From assembly GCA_028825045.1 (NCBI GenBank), contig JAPKAY010000004.1, positions 52,567-116,566 of the forward strand: a stretch of DNA of 64,000 nt, given 5' to 3'. Below, in pieces: positions 22,146 to 32,752 of the stretch (its first letter is position 1; each line of letters opens with the position of its first letter). The position numbers and the translations under genes were made by a program. The notes beneath the pieces were generated by a model. It had not been told where the DNA came from, searched no databases, and saw only the letters and a list, made by a program, of their open reading frames with translations. This stretch comes from Halioglobus sp. (lineage in GTDB: Bacteria > Pseudomonadota > Gammaproteobacteria > Pseudomonadales > Halieaceae).

Positions 22146-23462
22146 CTAAAGCTGTTTAAAAAACACCTTGGAACCTCGCTGCAAATTGTAAAGCGACTTT
22201 TTCTTGCCCGGCAAGTCATCCTGCGAAGCTTCGACGAAGCCCTGCTCAATAAACCAGTGGGCAGTCTGCGTCGTGAGGACAAACACGCGGTCTAATCCTT
22301 GACGACGCGCTTCTTGCTCCAGCGTATTTAACAAGCGCTGCCCGCGCCTGCCACCGCGGTAGTCCGGGTGCGAGACTATGCACGCGATTTCGCCGCAGCT
22401 GTCATCGGGAAACGGGTATAACGCCGCGCAGGCGATGATGCGCCCATCGCGCACCAGCAGGCGGAATTGGCTAATCTCGGTTTCCAGTAATTCTCGTGAA
22501 CGCTTTAACAGCACACCCTGCTGTTCCAGCGGTTCGATCAACTCCAGGATGCCGCCCACATCGTCAATATTTGCTGCCCGGGCAAGCTCATACTCATCAT
22601 TGGCCACCAAGGTGCCACTGCCGTCATGAGTGAACAGTTCCTGCAGTAGCGCACAATCGTCCTCGTAGCCAATGATGTGGCAACGGGATACGCCCGCCAG
22701 ACAAGCCCGCTTCGCAGTCAATAGCAGGGAGGCCTGGTCCGGATCGGTAATTGTGAGTCCGCTCACTTCACCCACCGCACACTGCCGGATCAGCTCGCCA
22801 TTTTCTTTAACGACGCCCGCAGCTGCGCCCAGCATCACCAACTTGTCTGCTCCAATGGCGGAGGCGCAGTGCACGGCAATATCTTCTAGCGACAGGTTGA
22901 ATATTTCACCCGTGGGGGAGTAGCCCAGCGGCGATAGCAAAACAATGAAACCGTCCGCCAGTTGTTGATGAATACTGCTGGCATCGATCCGACGCACTTT
23001 GCCCGTGTGTTGAAAATCCACACCATCGACCACACCGATGGGCCTGGCAGTCACGAAGTTACCGGAGCACACACGTATGCTTGAACCCTGCATGGGCGAG
23101 TTGGGTAAACCCATGGACAACAGCGCCTCGATTTGTGCGCGCAGAGAACCAGTGGCGTCCTTTACATGCTCCAACGCAGCGCTATCGGTAATGCGAATGC
23201 CATCGTGAATTACGCTGTCGAGCCCCGCCCGCTGCAGGCGTTGGTCGATCTGCATACGCGCACCATGGATCAGCACGAGGCGAACTCCCAGGCTGTTCAG
23301 CAGGGCGATGTCGTGGATGAGGTTGGCAAAATTTTCATGTTGCGCAACAATGCCATCCAACATCAGCACAAAGGTCTTCCCTCGGTGTGCATTGATGTAC
23401 GGTGCAGTGTTTCTCAACCAGCGTATGTGCGTTCGCGCCGACGTTGTCACGTTGTTATCCAA
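22146..23462 (-). CDS. argA: N-acetylglutamate synthase (AAK + GNAT)
   Basis: Amino acid kinase-like N-terminal domain and C-terminal GNAT (YRGGRRGQRLLNTLE); about 438 aa. Confidence 0.95.
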   Translation of the reverse strand: MDNNVTTSARTHIRWLRNTAPYINAHRGKTFVLMLDGIVAQHENFANLIHDIALLNSLGVRLVLIHGARMQIDQRLQRAGLDSVIHDGIRITDSAALEHVKDATGSLRAQIEALLSMGLPNSPMQGSSIRVCSGNFVTARPIGVVDGVDFQHTGKVRRIDASSIHQQLADGFIVLLSPLGYSPTGEIFNLSLEDIAVHCASAIGADKLVMLGAAAGVVKENGELIRQCAVGEVSGLTITDPDQASLLLTAKRACLAGVSRCHIIGYEDDCALLQELFTHDGSGTLVANDEYELARAANIDDVGGILELIEPLEQQGVLLKRSRELLETEISQFRLLVRDGRIIACAALYPFPDDSCGEIACIVSHPDYRGGRRGQRLLNTLEQEARRQGLDRVFVLTTQTAHWFIEQGFVEASQDDLPGKKKSLYNLQRGSKVFFKQL

Positions 23463-23536
23463 GCTATTGATAAATAGAAGGATATTAAGGGTACCGAAAG
23501 CGGGCCCGATTACCTAATGGCAATATTGCACAGTGT

Positions 23537-24688
23537 TTAGAGACAGTAGTGGCGGATACAGTTTTGCAGCAGCGAAATGCACGGCTGAATGTGGTCCAGT
23601 TCCAGATATTCATCCGGTTGATGTGCGCGGTCAATGGAGCCCGGCCCCATGACGATGGTTTCCATACCCAGCTGCTGCAGGAAGGGTGCTTCTGTGGCGA
23701 AGGCCACCGCTTCGGCGCTGTGGCCTGTCAGGCGCTCGGCCAGGTGTACCAATTCACTATCGGCATCCTGTTCGAAAGGTTGGATATTCTCCACCAGTGA
23801 ATGCATGTTTATTTCCAGGTCGAAGCGTTCTGCTAAACCCATCATTCGTTTCTCAATTTCCGCGCGTACCGTGGCATTGTCGCCGCCAGGCGTCATGCGC
23901 AGGTCAAAATGCAAATCGGCCTGGCCACAGATTCGATTAGGACTGTCGCCACCGTGAATACAGCCCAAGTTGAGAGTGGGTGTTGCGACTTTGAAAAAAT
24001 CATTGCTGAAGCGAGAAGCCAGTTCCTGGCGGAAGGTCATCAAATCGCCCATAACGGCATGCATCCCCTCCAGGGCATTGTTACCCAAATCGGGGTTAGA
24101 CGAGTGTCCCGTCCGCCCAGTCACTCGCACGGCTTCCATCATAATGCCCTTGTGCATGCGCACCGGAACCAGGGATGTGGGTTCGCCAATTATGGCAGCG
24201 CGCGCTTTGGGTCGACCGGCGGCGGCCAGTTTGCGCGCGCCGTTCATCGAGCTTTCCTCATCGGCGGTTGCCAGCAGGATAAGCGGCTGTTTCAGCTCTT
24301 TCGATGTAAAAGCGCTGGCGGCAGCGAGGGCCAGTGGAAAGAAGCCTTTCATATCGGCACTTCCGAGTCCGTACAGTCGATGGTCGCGCTCGGTCAGTCC
24401 CAGCGGATCACTCTGCCAGCGGCCCTCGTCAAAGGGTACTGTGTCGGTATGTCCGGCAAGGACCAGCCCGCCAGGGCCGTTACCGAGTGTGGCAATTAGG
24501 TTGGCCTTGTCTCCTCCCGGAGTGACGTCCTGTATCTCCACCAGGAACCCCATATCCGTCAGCCAGCTTGCCAACAGGTCGATCACTGCGCGGTTCCCCT
24601 GATCCCAGCTAGGATCGGTGGAACTGACCGAAGCTGTGCCCACAAGCTGCCGGAGTTGCTCTAGTATCTGTTGATGGGCCTGGGGCAT
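23537..24688 (-). CDS. argE: Acetylornithine deacetylase (M20)
   Basis: LAGHTDTVPFD, ATADEESSMNGA, IGEPTSLVPV. Confidence 0.94.
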   Translation of the reverse strand: MPQAHQQILEQLRQLVGTASVSSTDPSWDQGNRAVIDLLASWLTDMGFLVEIQDVTPGGDKANLIATLGNGPGGLVLAGHTDTVPFDEGRWQSDPLGLTERDHRLYGLGSADMKGFFPLALAAASAFTSKELKQPLILLATADEESSMNGARKLAAAGRPKARAAIIGEPTSLVPVRMHKGIMMEAVRVTGRTGHSSNPDLGNNALEGMHAVMGDLMTFRQELASRFSNDFFKVATPTLNLGCIHGGDSPNRICGQADLHFDLRMTPGGDNATVRAEIEKRMMGLAERFDLEINMHSLVENIQPFEQDADSELVHLAERLTGHSAEAVAFATEAPFLQQLGMETIVMGPGSIDRAHQPDEYLELDHIQPCISLLQNCIRHYCL

Positions 24689-24784
24689 GGTGACTCCGGG
24701 TTTATCCCCTCGGAGATTCCGATGGGGACGATGCTTACATCAGTCTAGTCAAGGGCGTAGCCGCCGCCAAGGGGTGCGGCTGCC

Positions 24785-26065
24785 TTAAGGGCTGAATATC
24801 CATTTGAATATGAAGAAAAAGAGAATCGCCAGACTGGCGCCCGCGGGCAGGGTGATGATCCACGACATGAAGATGTTGCCGATCACGCGCAGATTCAGCG
24901 CGCCAATGCCGCGGGCAAAGCCAACACCCAGTACTGCGCCGACCAGGGTGTGAGTGGTGGATATGGGCAGGCCGGTGGCTGAAGCGATAACCACTGTAGC
25001 CGAGGCCCCCAACTCCGCGGCGAATCCACGGCTGGGTGTGAGCTCGGTAATTTTACGTCCTACGGTGACAATCACGCGCCATCCGTAGGTTGCAAGCCCG
25101 ATCACAATGCCCGTGGCGCCTATCAGCAGTAACCACCAGGGCACCGGTGCCTTGGCGGCAATCTGGCCACCTGATTGAACGGTGCTCACGATCGCCGCCA
25201 AAGGCCCTACAGCGTTAGCCACATCGTTGGAGCCGTGTGCAAAAGCCATGGAACAGGCGGTGAAAACCATCAGTACGCCGAACACCCGCTCTACCGACTG
25301 GAAGCGGTTCATCTCATTGGGGGCGTCTTTAATACGGAGCATCATGAGTGAACCAAGACCGGCGACCAACAAACCCATGACCGCTGAAATTGGCACGGCG
25401 TTGGCGAAGGTGCTGCCTAGTCCAAGGTCGAGGTCTAATCCGACATGCTTGAGCCCCTTCAGGATCGTGACCATCGAAATCATGAAGCCCACCATCCACA
25501 TGTAAATGGGGATATATTTCTTGGCCCGGCGAAAAGGGTCATCGGTGTCCAGAATGAGCGTTTTGACGCTCATAAACAGACCGAAGGAAATGGTGCCGGC
25601 CATCACGGGTGATACCACCCAACTGGCCACGATAGTGCCCACTTTGCCCCAGTAAATGGCATCGACAGAAATGCCTACGGCCGCAAACCCTACAATCGCA
25701 CCGACGATGGAATGGGTAGTAGAGACAGGCCAGCCCTTTATGCTGGCTATCAACAGCCAGGTACCTGCTGCCAATAGCGCTGAGAGCATTCCATAGACCA
25801 TCAACTCCGGATGGTCGCTCATAGCCTGCGGTTCGATGATCCCTTTGCGAATGGTGGCGGTGACCTCGCTGCCCGCGAGGTAGGCACCGAGAAACTCAAA
25901 TATCATGGCGACAAGAATGGCCTGCCTTAACGTTAAAGCTTTTGAGCCAACAGATGTGGCCATCGCATTGGCCACATCATTGGCCCCGATACCCCATGCC
26001 ATAAAGAAACCAAACACGCAGGCCATGATAAGAAATATACTGCCGTACTGGGCAATGATCTCCAT
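24785..26065 (-). CDS. pit: Inorganic phosphate transporter, PiT family
   Basis: GANDVANAMATSVGSKAL and repeat GSNDVANAVGPLAAI; ISTTHTLVGAVLG. Confidence 0.95.
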   Translation of the reverse strand: MEIIAQYGSIFLIMACVFGFFMAWGIGANDVANAMATSVGSKALTLRQAILVAMIFEFLGAYLAGSEVTATIRKGIIEPQAMSDHPELMVYGMLSALLAAGTWLLIASIKGWPVSTTHSIVGAIVGFAAVGISVDAIYWGKVGTIVASWVVSPVMAGTISFGLFMSVKTLILDTDDPFRRAKKYIPIYMWMVGFMISMVTILKGLKHVGLDLDLGLGSTFANAVPISAVMGLLVAGLGSLMMLRIKDAPNEMNRFQSVERVFGVLMVFTACSMAFAHGSNDVANAVGPLAAIVSTVQSGGQIAAKAPVPWWLLLIGATGIVIGLATYGWRVIVTVGRKITELTPSRGFAAELGASATVVIASATGLPISTTHTLVGAVLGVGFARGIGALNLRVIGNIFMSWIITLPAGASLAILFFFIFKWIFSP

Positions 26066-26088
26066 GCTAAATCCTTCTTATTCTTTTA

Positions 26089-26769
26089 CTATTTGGCCAT
26101 TAGTATTTGCAGACGATCGCCAACGCTTTCTGCATCGTCGGCAACCTTGCAGTTCAGAGTAATTATTTGGTACAGAAACATGACCTCCACAGGGGGAAGG
26201 CCGCTCTCGATTTTGAAGAGTTTTGCGCGCAGACGTATGGCTAGTTTGTCGGTAACGCCCTCCAGTTTGTCCAGCGCTTTGAGCATGCCTTCGACATTTT
26301 TCACTTCGCGCCCGGTAAACCCGACGGCCAGTAGCTCGTCGAGTTCCTGAATGGCTTTGAGGGCCTGACGTGAAGTGGCAGCTGAAGCTTCTGCAAGCTC
26401 GATAATGCCGTCTTGCAGCGATTCTGGAAAGCGGATACGGCGGCCGATTACCAGGCCGGCAATGTCTTTGGAGGTATTGGCAACGTGATCCAATATTCCC
26501 ACTAATGTCAGCAAATCAGATCGCGGTACCGGTAGAAAAAGGCTGTTGGGCAAATGTCGGCGCACGGAACGCTTCAGCTTGTCTGCCGCGGCTTCCGCTG
26601 CAACAATGTCTTTGTGTACCTGCCCGGCCTGATCCCAGTCATCCGCCGCCGTTGCGCGAAAGAGGTCAGGGACCAGCTGCGCGGCCGTGTCTGCCAATGC
26701 CATATGTTCCTGGATCGGCCCAATGGGGGAACGTCCAAATAAATTGCCCAGGGGGCTGAGAATTGCCAT
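26089..26769 (-). CDS. DUF47 / TIGR00153 family PhoU-like protein
   Basis: Helical PhoU-like sequence (LFGRSPIGPIQEHM...) paired with pit. Confidence 0.9.
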   Translation of the reverse strand: MAILSPLGNLFGRSPIGPIQEHMALADTAAQLVPDLFRATAADDWDQAGQVHKDIVAAEAAADKLKRSVRRHLPNSLFLPVPRSDLLTLVGILDHVANTSKDIAGLVIGRRIRFPESLQDGIIELAEASAATSRQALKAIQELDELLAVGFTGREVKNVEGMLKALDKLEGVTDKLAIRLRAKLFKIESGLPPVEVMFLYQIITLNCKVADDAESVGDRLQILMAK

Positions 26770-26955
26770 CGGGATCTCCTGTCAGTCAGCGTGGCGCTAT
26801 TCTATGGTCTAGTTTTGCAGATGTCACAAAAAAAAAGGGTGCGGCCAAATTTTTCGGTGTTGTGAGGGTGATTGGGGCGAGCGAGTAGACCGAGTTTTAG
26901 ACGCACTGTGTTAGCATACTTTTTGATGCCATCTACCCTCTCGAACTCGGCCTGA

Positions 26956-28734
26956 TTGATTATGACAAGCAATTTTAGCGAGCAGTTACTGGAGTACCGA
27001 CTGAGCCTGCCCGCGCTGGCTCAGGATTTGAAGGCCGATGGCCTCCTCAGTGATGAGGACCAGAGCCGAGTTGGACTCTCCGCTCAGCTCAAGGTGCACC
27101 CGCTGGTATTCTTGGCAGAACAGAAGTTAGCTGTTGCATCGGAGCCGGGAGCTATTTTGACCATGGAACGCCTGCTGACTTGGCTGGGCGACCGCGTCGA
27201 GCAGGCGGTGTATCGCATTGATCCCCTGAAGATTAATGTATCGGCTGTGGCCGACGTTATGTCCAGGGCGTTCGCTGAGCGGCATCGTATTCTCGCGGTG
27301 GAGGTGAATGAAGATGAGGTTGTCATCGCCAGCGCAGAACCCTATATACGATCCTGGGAAACCAACCTTGAGCATGTATTACGCAAGCCCATACGCCGCG
27401 TGCTCGCGGATCCGCGGGACATAACGCGACACACCGGCGAGTTTTACAGCATGGCGGTCTCGGTACGCGGGGCGCGTACGCCGGAGGGCAAAGGCGGCGT
27501 TGGCATGGGTAATCTCGAACAAATGCTCGAGATAGGGGCAGCGGCAGAGCCAGATGCCAATGACCAGCACATTGTAAAAATCGTCGACTGGCTGCTGCAG
27601 TACGCATTTGAGCAGCGCGCAAGTGACATCCACATTGAACCAAGGCGCGAGGTGGGCAATGTCCGCTTTCGTATTGATGGCGTTTTACACGCCGTTTACG
27701 AACTGCCGGCGCAGGTCTGCGCTGCCGTGAGTAGTCGCATAAAAATACTCGGTCGGATGGATGTTGCAGAGAAGAGACGGCCCCAGGATGGCCGTCTCAA
27801 GACGCGTACGCCCAATGGTAACGAGGTGGAGTTGCGCCTGGCGACGTTGCCTACCGCGTTCGGCGAAAAGTTGGTAATGCGAATTTTTGATCCGGATGTT
27901 CTGCAGCGCAGCTTTGAACAGTTGGGCCTGGCGGATAATGATTTACAGAACTGGCACGAGATGACATCTAACGGTAACGGCATCGTGCTGGTCACCGGGC
28001 CTACCGGTTCGGGAAAAACGACAACCCTGTATTCCACCTTGCGCCAGCTAGCGCAGCCGGAAGTCAATGTATGTACTATCGAGGACCCGATCGAGATGGT
28101 CGAGGGAGCCTTTAATCAGATGCAGGTGAATCACACCATAGACCTGGATTTTTCCGCTGGCGTGCGGGCGCTGATGCGACAGGATCCGGATATCATTATG
28201 GTGGGGGAAATCCGTGATCTGGAAACTGCCAACATGGCCATTCAGGCAGCCCTGACCGGACACCTGGTGTTATCTACCCTGCATACGAACGATTCCCCCA
28301 GTTCTATCTCCAGGCTTCTTGAGCTGGGCGCACCTGCTTACCTGATCAAAGCGACGGTGCGTGGGATCATGTCCCAGCGTTTGGTGCGTATTCTTTGTCC
28401 GGACTGTAAGGACATGGGTGAACTGGATCTGGATGCCTGGCAGCAGTTGACGCAGCCATGGGAAATAGAGCCACCGAAGCAGGTCGCGCAACCGGTAGGC
28501 TGCCCGAAGTGTCGTGATACCGGCTATGTCGGGCGCCAGGGTATTTATGAAGTGTTGGTGAATACAAGGGCGGTGCAGGCGCAGATTAAACCGCGGCTGG
28601 AAACTGCCCGTATCCGCGAAATTGCTATGGGTGAAGGCATGCGGACGTTGCGCCTGAGCGGAGCGGCACGGGTGGCACGGGGAGAGACCACCATTGAGGA
28701 AGTGATGCGGGTCGCTCCGCAGCTGGACATCTGA
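26956..28734 (+). CDS. GspE/PilB-type secretion/pilus ATPase
   Basis: GPTGSGKTTTLYS Walker A, RQDPDIIMVGEIRD Walker B, CPDC/CPKC zinc motifs, N-terminal MshEN-like region. Confidence 0.92.
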   Translation: MIMTSNFSEQLLEYRLSLPALAQDLKADGLLSDEDQSRVGLSAQLKVHPLVFLAEQKLAVASEPGAILTMERLLTWLGDRVEQAVYRIDPLKINVSAVADVMSRAFAERHRILAVEVNEDEVVIASAEPYIRSWETNLEHVLRKPIRRVLADPRDITRHTGEFYSMAVSVRGARTPEGKGGVGMGNLEQMLEIGAAAEPDANDQHIVKIVDWLLQYAFEQRASDIHIEPRREVGNVRFRIDGVLHAVYELPAQVCAAVSSRIKILGRMDVAEKRRPQDGRLKTRTPNGNEVELRLATLPTAFGEKLVMRIFDPDVLQRSFEQLGLADNDLQNWHEMTSNGNGIVLVTGPTGSGKTTTLYSTLRQLAQPEVNVCTIEDPIEMVEGAFNQMQVNHTIDLDFSAGVRALMRQDPDIIMVGEIRDLETANMAIQAALTGHLVLSTLHTNDSPSSISRLLELGAPAYLIKATVRGIMSQRLVRILCPDCKDMGELDLDAWQQLTQPWEIEPPKQVAQPVGCPKCRDTGYVGRQGIYEVLVNTRAVQAQIKPRLETARIREIAMGEGMRTLRLSGAARVARGETTIEEVMRVAPQLDI

Positions 28735-28764
28735 ATCTTCATTCTATGAGAGCCCTGAGACGCC

Positions 28765-31692
28765 ATGCGCTTATATGCTTCTGACTTGCCAGATTCGCTG
28801 GCTGGCGCAGCGCAGTGCGTTTGGGATGGCATTCTCGAGCGCGCGGGTGGCGCGCTCGCAGACCAACTAACCGCCGCGCTCGCAAACTCTCCCGAATGGA
28901 TTCAGCTGCCACGAGTGTTGGCCTGCAGTCCCTTTATCGCCGACCTGCTGCAACGCAGGCCCGAGTGGCTATTGGAGTTGGTATCCAGTGGTTGCTTGCA
29001 GCAATCCCTACCTGGGGACGTATTTCGCGAGGAATTACAGTCACGGTTATCAGTAGACCATGCCGAACGGTCCTCGGTACTGCGGCACTATCGTGGCCGG
29101 CATATGTTGCGAATCGTCTGGCGCGATTTTTGCCGTCTGGCGGATACTCTGGAAACTATGCGCGATACCTCTCTGTTAGCAGAGGCAGCGATTGCTGAAT
29201 CATTGAATTATTGCCAGGCTGATTTAGAGCGCCGCTTCGGCGTGCCCCGGGGGCGGGAGAGCGGTGCAGCGCAGCAGTTGATCGTGCTCGCAATGGGCAA
29301 GCTGGGTGCCGGCGAGCTGAACGTGTCATCCGATATCGATTTGATTTTTGCTTACCCGGAGGCGGGGCAAACTGACAGCCAGGACCAGTCCCTCAGCAAC
29401 GAAGAATTTTTTACTCGCGTGGGACAGGCACTTATCAACGCTCTGGATCAGGTCACTGCGCAAGGTTTTGTGTTCCGTGTGGATATGCGTTTGCGTCCCT
29501 ACGGCGAGAGTGGCGCACTAGTGCACAACTTCTCTGCGCTGGAGGATTACTATCAGCATCAGGGGCGAGACTGGGAGCGTTACGCCTTGATTAAGGCCCG
29601 GCCTGTCACCGGCGGCCCTGAGCGCGCCACTGAGTTGATGGCAATGCTGCGCCCGTTCGTCTATCGCAAGTACGTAGATTTTGGTGTCATTGAAAGTCTG
29701 CGCAGCATGAAACACATGATCAGTACCGAGGTGCGTAGGCGCGGGCTGGAGGATGACGTCAAGCTGGGTCACGGCGGCATTCGCGAGGTGGAATTTATCG
29801 CGCAGTGCTTTCAGTTGATTCGTGGTGGTCGCGACCGGGCGCTGCAGCAGCGTGAGTTGCTCCTGGTTCTTGATGAATGTGTAGCCCTGGGATGTTTACC
29901 GCGATCGGTGGCGATAGAGCTGCGGGACGCTTATCTTTTTTTACGCGACAGTGAGCACGCGATTCAGGGTTACCAGGACAAACAGAGCCAGGACTTGCCC
30001 ACAGAAGAGTTGCCACGCGTCGCCATGGCCACCGTCATGGGATTTGGCAGCTGGGAAGATTACCGCTCCGTCCTGGATGGACATCGACAGAGGGTTGCAG
30101 GCCACTTTAACGAGTTGATTGCGGCGCCCGAAGAAGACAAGCAGACGGTGGATGATGAAGCGTCTCTGTGGGGCGAAGGTCTCAGTGAAGAATCGCTGAT
30201 TGCCGCGGGCTACGCACTCCCATCGGAGACGTTGCAGGCGCTTCAATTGCTGGTGGGCAGTGCTCGCGTAATGACGTTACAACCTCAGGGGCGTCAGCGG
30301 CTGGATCAATTTATGCCGCAGTTGTTGCGGGCCTGTGTCGAGGTGGCTCGAACTGGCCCTGGTGAGGTGGGCGCTCAGCCGGGCACTCCCGACCACACTC
30401 TGCAGCGAGTGTTGCCGCTGGTCGTTGCGGTCGTGCGACGCAGCGCCTACCTGGTGTTATTGTTTGAAAACCCTCAGGCGCTGGAGGAGCTGGTGCGCCT
30501 GTGCGCTGCCAGCCCGTGGATAGCAGAACAAATGGCCAAGAATCCAGTGCTGCTGGATGAACTGCTGGATCGGACGAGCCTCTACACCGCGCCCGACAAG
30601 TCGCTGCTGCAGGATGAGTTGCGCCAGCAGGTGGCTCGGCTGGCGGTAGACGACCTGGAAGCTCAGATGGATGCATTGCGGTATTTTAAGTCCTCCCAGG
30701 TGTTGCGCGTCGCGGCCAGTGAGTTGATCGGACGGTTACCTCTAATGCAGGTCAGTGACAAATTGACCTGGATTGCTGAAGTGATACTGGAACAGGTACT
30801 TTTGATTGCGTGGGCAAACTTGACACAAAAATACGGCCAACCAGGCCGAGACGGCAACGGCTCGGGGTTCACTATTTTTGCTTACGGCAAGCTCGGCGGG
30901 ATTGAGCTCGGTTACGGCTCGGACCTGGATTTGGTGTTTATTTACGAGGCCAGTCAGGGGGGCGCAACTGACGGCGCGCAGAGTATCGACAATGTCGTGT
31001 TCTACACCCGCCTTGGTCAGCGCATCATTCATATTCTGGAGACTCGCATGGCTATGGGGCAGCTGTACGAGGTGGATATGCGTCTGCGCCCCTCGGGCGA
31101 GTCGGGCATGTTGGTCAGCACTGTTGAGGGGTTTCGAGGCTATCAGCAAGGCTCTGCATGGACCTGGGAGCATCAGGCACTGGTGCGTGCGCGCTTCGTC
31201 GCAGGCGATACCGAAGTAGCTGAGCGAGTGAATGAGCTGCGGATGGCGATTCTCTGTCAACGACGAGACTCCGCTTTACTGGCGCGTGACGTGCAGGCGA
31301 TGCGTAAAAAGATGCGCAAGCACTTACTACCCAATGAGCGAGCTGAAGAAGGGGAATTTCACCTAAAACAGGGTGATGGAGGTATCGTCGATATAGAATT
31401 TATGGTGCAATACGCGGTCTTGGCATGGTCCCACCGCGAGCATGAGCTGGCGCGCTGGTCCGATAATGTGCGCATTCTTGAGACCCTGGGTCGGGAAGGC
31501 TTGTTTGAGCGACAAGAGTGTGACGCGCTCACGCAGGCCTACCTTGCCTATCGCTCCGCTGTCCACCAACTTTCTCTGCAGCAACAAACCGATGTTGTCG
31601 CGGCGGGTAGTTTTGCGCAAGAGCGCGCTGCGGTTGGCGCTAAGTGGCAGCAATTATTTGCGCCTTACCTAAATGATACAACGGATGAATGA
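28765..31692 (+). CDS. glnE: Bifunctional glutamine synthetase adenylyltransferase
   Basis: Two nucleotidyltransferase halves: MGKLGAGELNVSSDIDLIFAY and YGKLGGIELGYGSDLDLVFIY. Confidence 0.96.
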   Translation: MRLYASDLPDSLAGAAQCVWDGILERAGGALADQLTAALANSPEWIQLPRVLACSPFIADLLQRRPEWLLELVSSGCLQQSLPGDVFREELQSRLSVDHAERSSVLRHYRGRHMLRIVWRDFCRLADTLETMRDTSLLAEAAIAESLNYCQADLERRFGVPRGRESGAAQQLIVLAMGKLGAGELNVSSDIDLIFAYPEAGQTDSQDQSLSNEEFFTRVGQALINALDQVTAQGFVFRVDMRLRPYGESGALVHNFSALEDYYQHQGRDWERYALIKARPVTGGPERATELMAMLRPFVYRKYVDFGVIESLRSMKHMISTEVRRRGLEDDVKLGHGGIREVEFIAQCFQLIRGGRDRALQQRELLLVLDECVALGCLPRSVAIELRDAYLFLRDSEHAIQGYQDKQSQDLPTEELPRVAMATVMGFGSWEDYRSVLDGHRQRVAGHFNELIAAPEEDKQTVDDEASLWGEGLSEESLIAAGYALPSETLQALQLLVGSARVMTLQPQGRQRLDQFMPQLLRACVEVARTGPGEVGAQPGTPDHTLQRVLPLVVAVVRRSAYLVLLFENPQALEELVRLCAASPWIAEQMAKNPVLLDELLDRTSLYTAPDKSLLQDELRQQVARLAVDDLEAQMDALRYFKSSQVLRVAASELIGRLPLMQVSDKLTWIAEVILEQVLLIAWANLTQKYGQPGRDGNGSGFTIFAYGKLGGIELGYGSDLDLVFIYEASQGGATDGAQSIDNVVFYTRLGQRIIHILETRMAMGQLYEVDMRLRPSGESGMLVSTVEGFRGYQQGSAWTWEHQALVRARFVAGDTEVAERVNELRMAILCQRRDSALLARDVQAMRKKMRKHLLPNERAEEGEFHLKQGDGGIVDIEFMVQYAVLAWSHREHELARWSDNVRILETLGREGLFERQECDALTQAYLAYRSAVHQLSLQQQTDVVAAGSFAQERAAVGAKWQQLFAPYLNDTTDE

Positions 31693-31706
31693 ACAGGAGT
31701 GATGTG

Positions 31707-32633
31707 ATGAATCTGGCCGATCGTGATGGTCTAATCTGGATGGATGGAGAGATGGTTCCCTGGCGAGATGCCAAGGTACACGTGTTGACGCACACATTTC
31801 ACTACGGCCTGGGCGTCTTTGAGGGTGTACGTGCATACAAGACACCCGACAATGGCACTTGCATCTTTCGCCTCAAGGAACATACGGACCGTCTGTTCCG
31901 CTCGGCCCAAATCCTGATGATGCCCATGCCCTTCGACAAAGAAACGCTGAATCAAGCGCAGAAAGATGTCGTGCGGCTGAATGGCCTGGAAGAAGGGTAT
32001 CTGCGCCCCATGTGTTTTTATGGCTCCGAGGGTATGGGCCTGCGCGCCGACAACCTGCAGACCCATGTAATGGTGGCGGCGTGGGAGTGGCCCTCCTACA
32101 TGGACCCTGATGCCCGCAATCGGGGGATCAAGGTCCGCACTTCCTCCTACACTCGTCACCATGTGAACATCGCTATGTGTAAGGCCAAGGCTAATGGCAA
32201 TTATATTAATTCGATGCTGGCCCTGCGTGAAGCATTGGACAGCGGTGCTGAGGAAGCCCTGATGCTGGATAACGAGGGTTACGTGGCAGAGGGCAGCGGC
32301 GAAAACGTCTTCATGATTCGCAATGACAAAATCTATACCCCCGACCTTACCTCCTGTTTGGAGGGCATTACGCGGGATACTATTTTTGAGCTGGCGAAAG
32401 AGCTGGGTTATAAGGTTCGCGAAAAACGGATCACTCGAGATGAGATGTACATCGCAGATGAAGCATTCTTCACTGGAACGGCGGCTGAAGTGGTTCCCAT
32501 TCGCGAACTCGATGGTCGTACCATCGGGAGTGGTAGTCGTGGTCCGCTGACCGAGAAATTGCAATCCATGTACTTTGATTCGGTGCAAGGCAATCGCAGC
32601 GAGAACAGTCACTGGCGGGAGCCCGTGGCCTAA
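31707..32633 (+). CDS. ilvE: Branched-chain amino acid aminotransferase
   Basis: Class IV PLP fold: HVLTHTFHYGLGVFEG; SGENVFMI; FTGTAAEVVPIRE; ATG 31707 preceded by AGGAG. Confidence 0.95.
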   Translation: MNLADRDGLIWMDGEMVPWRDAKVHVLTHTFHYGLGVFEGVRAYKTPDNGTCIFRLKEHTDRLFRSAQILMMPMPFDKETLNQAQKDVVRLNGLEEGYLRPMCFYGSEGMGLRADNLQTHVMVAAWEWPSYMDPDARNRGIKVRTSSYTRHHVNIAMCKAKANGNYINSMLALREALDSGAEEALMLDNEGYVAEGSGENVFMIRNDKIYTPDLTSCLEGITRDTIFELAKELGYKVREKRITRDEMYIADEAFFTGTAAEVVPIRELDGRTIGSGSRGPLTEKLQSMYFDSVQGNRSENSHWREPVA

Positions 32634-32752
32634 TTCGGGTGTTCTGCCTCAATGTCAATGTGACAGCCTGGGCAGAAACAGACTTTCGAAAATGGGATCT
32701 GAGTGAGCATGCGCCTGGGCGTGGTTGGTCACGTAGATAAAGAGGTAAGCGT

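Noticed and set aside
31731-32612. 293-aa ORF antisense to ilvE
   Set aside because: Mirror-frame shadow of a conserved gene with no recognisable domain.
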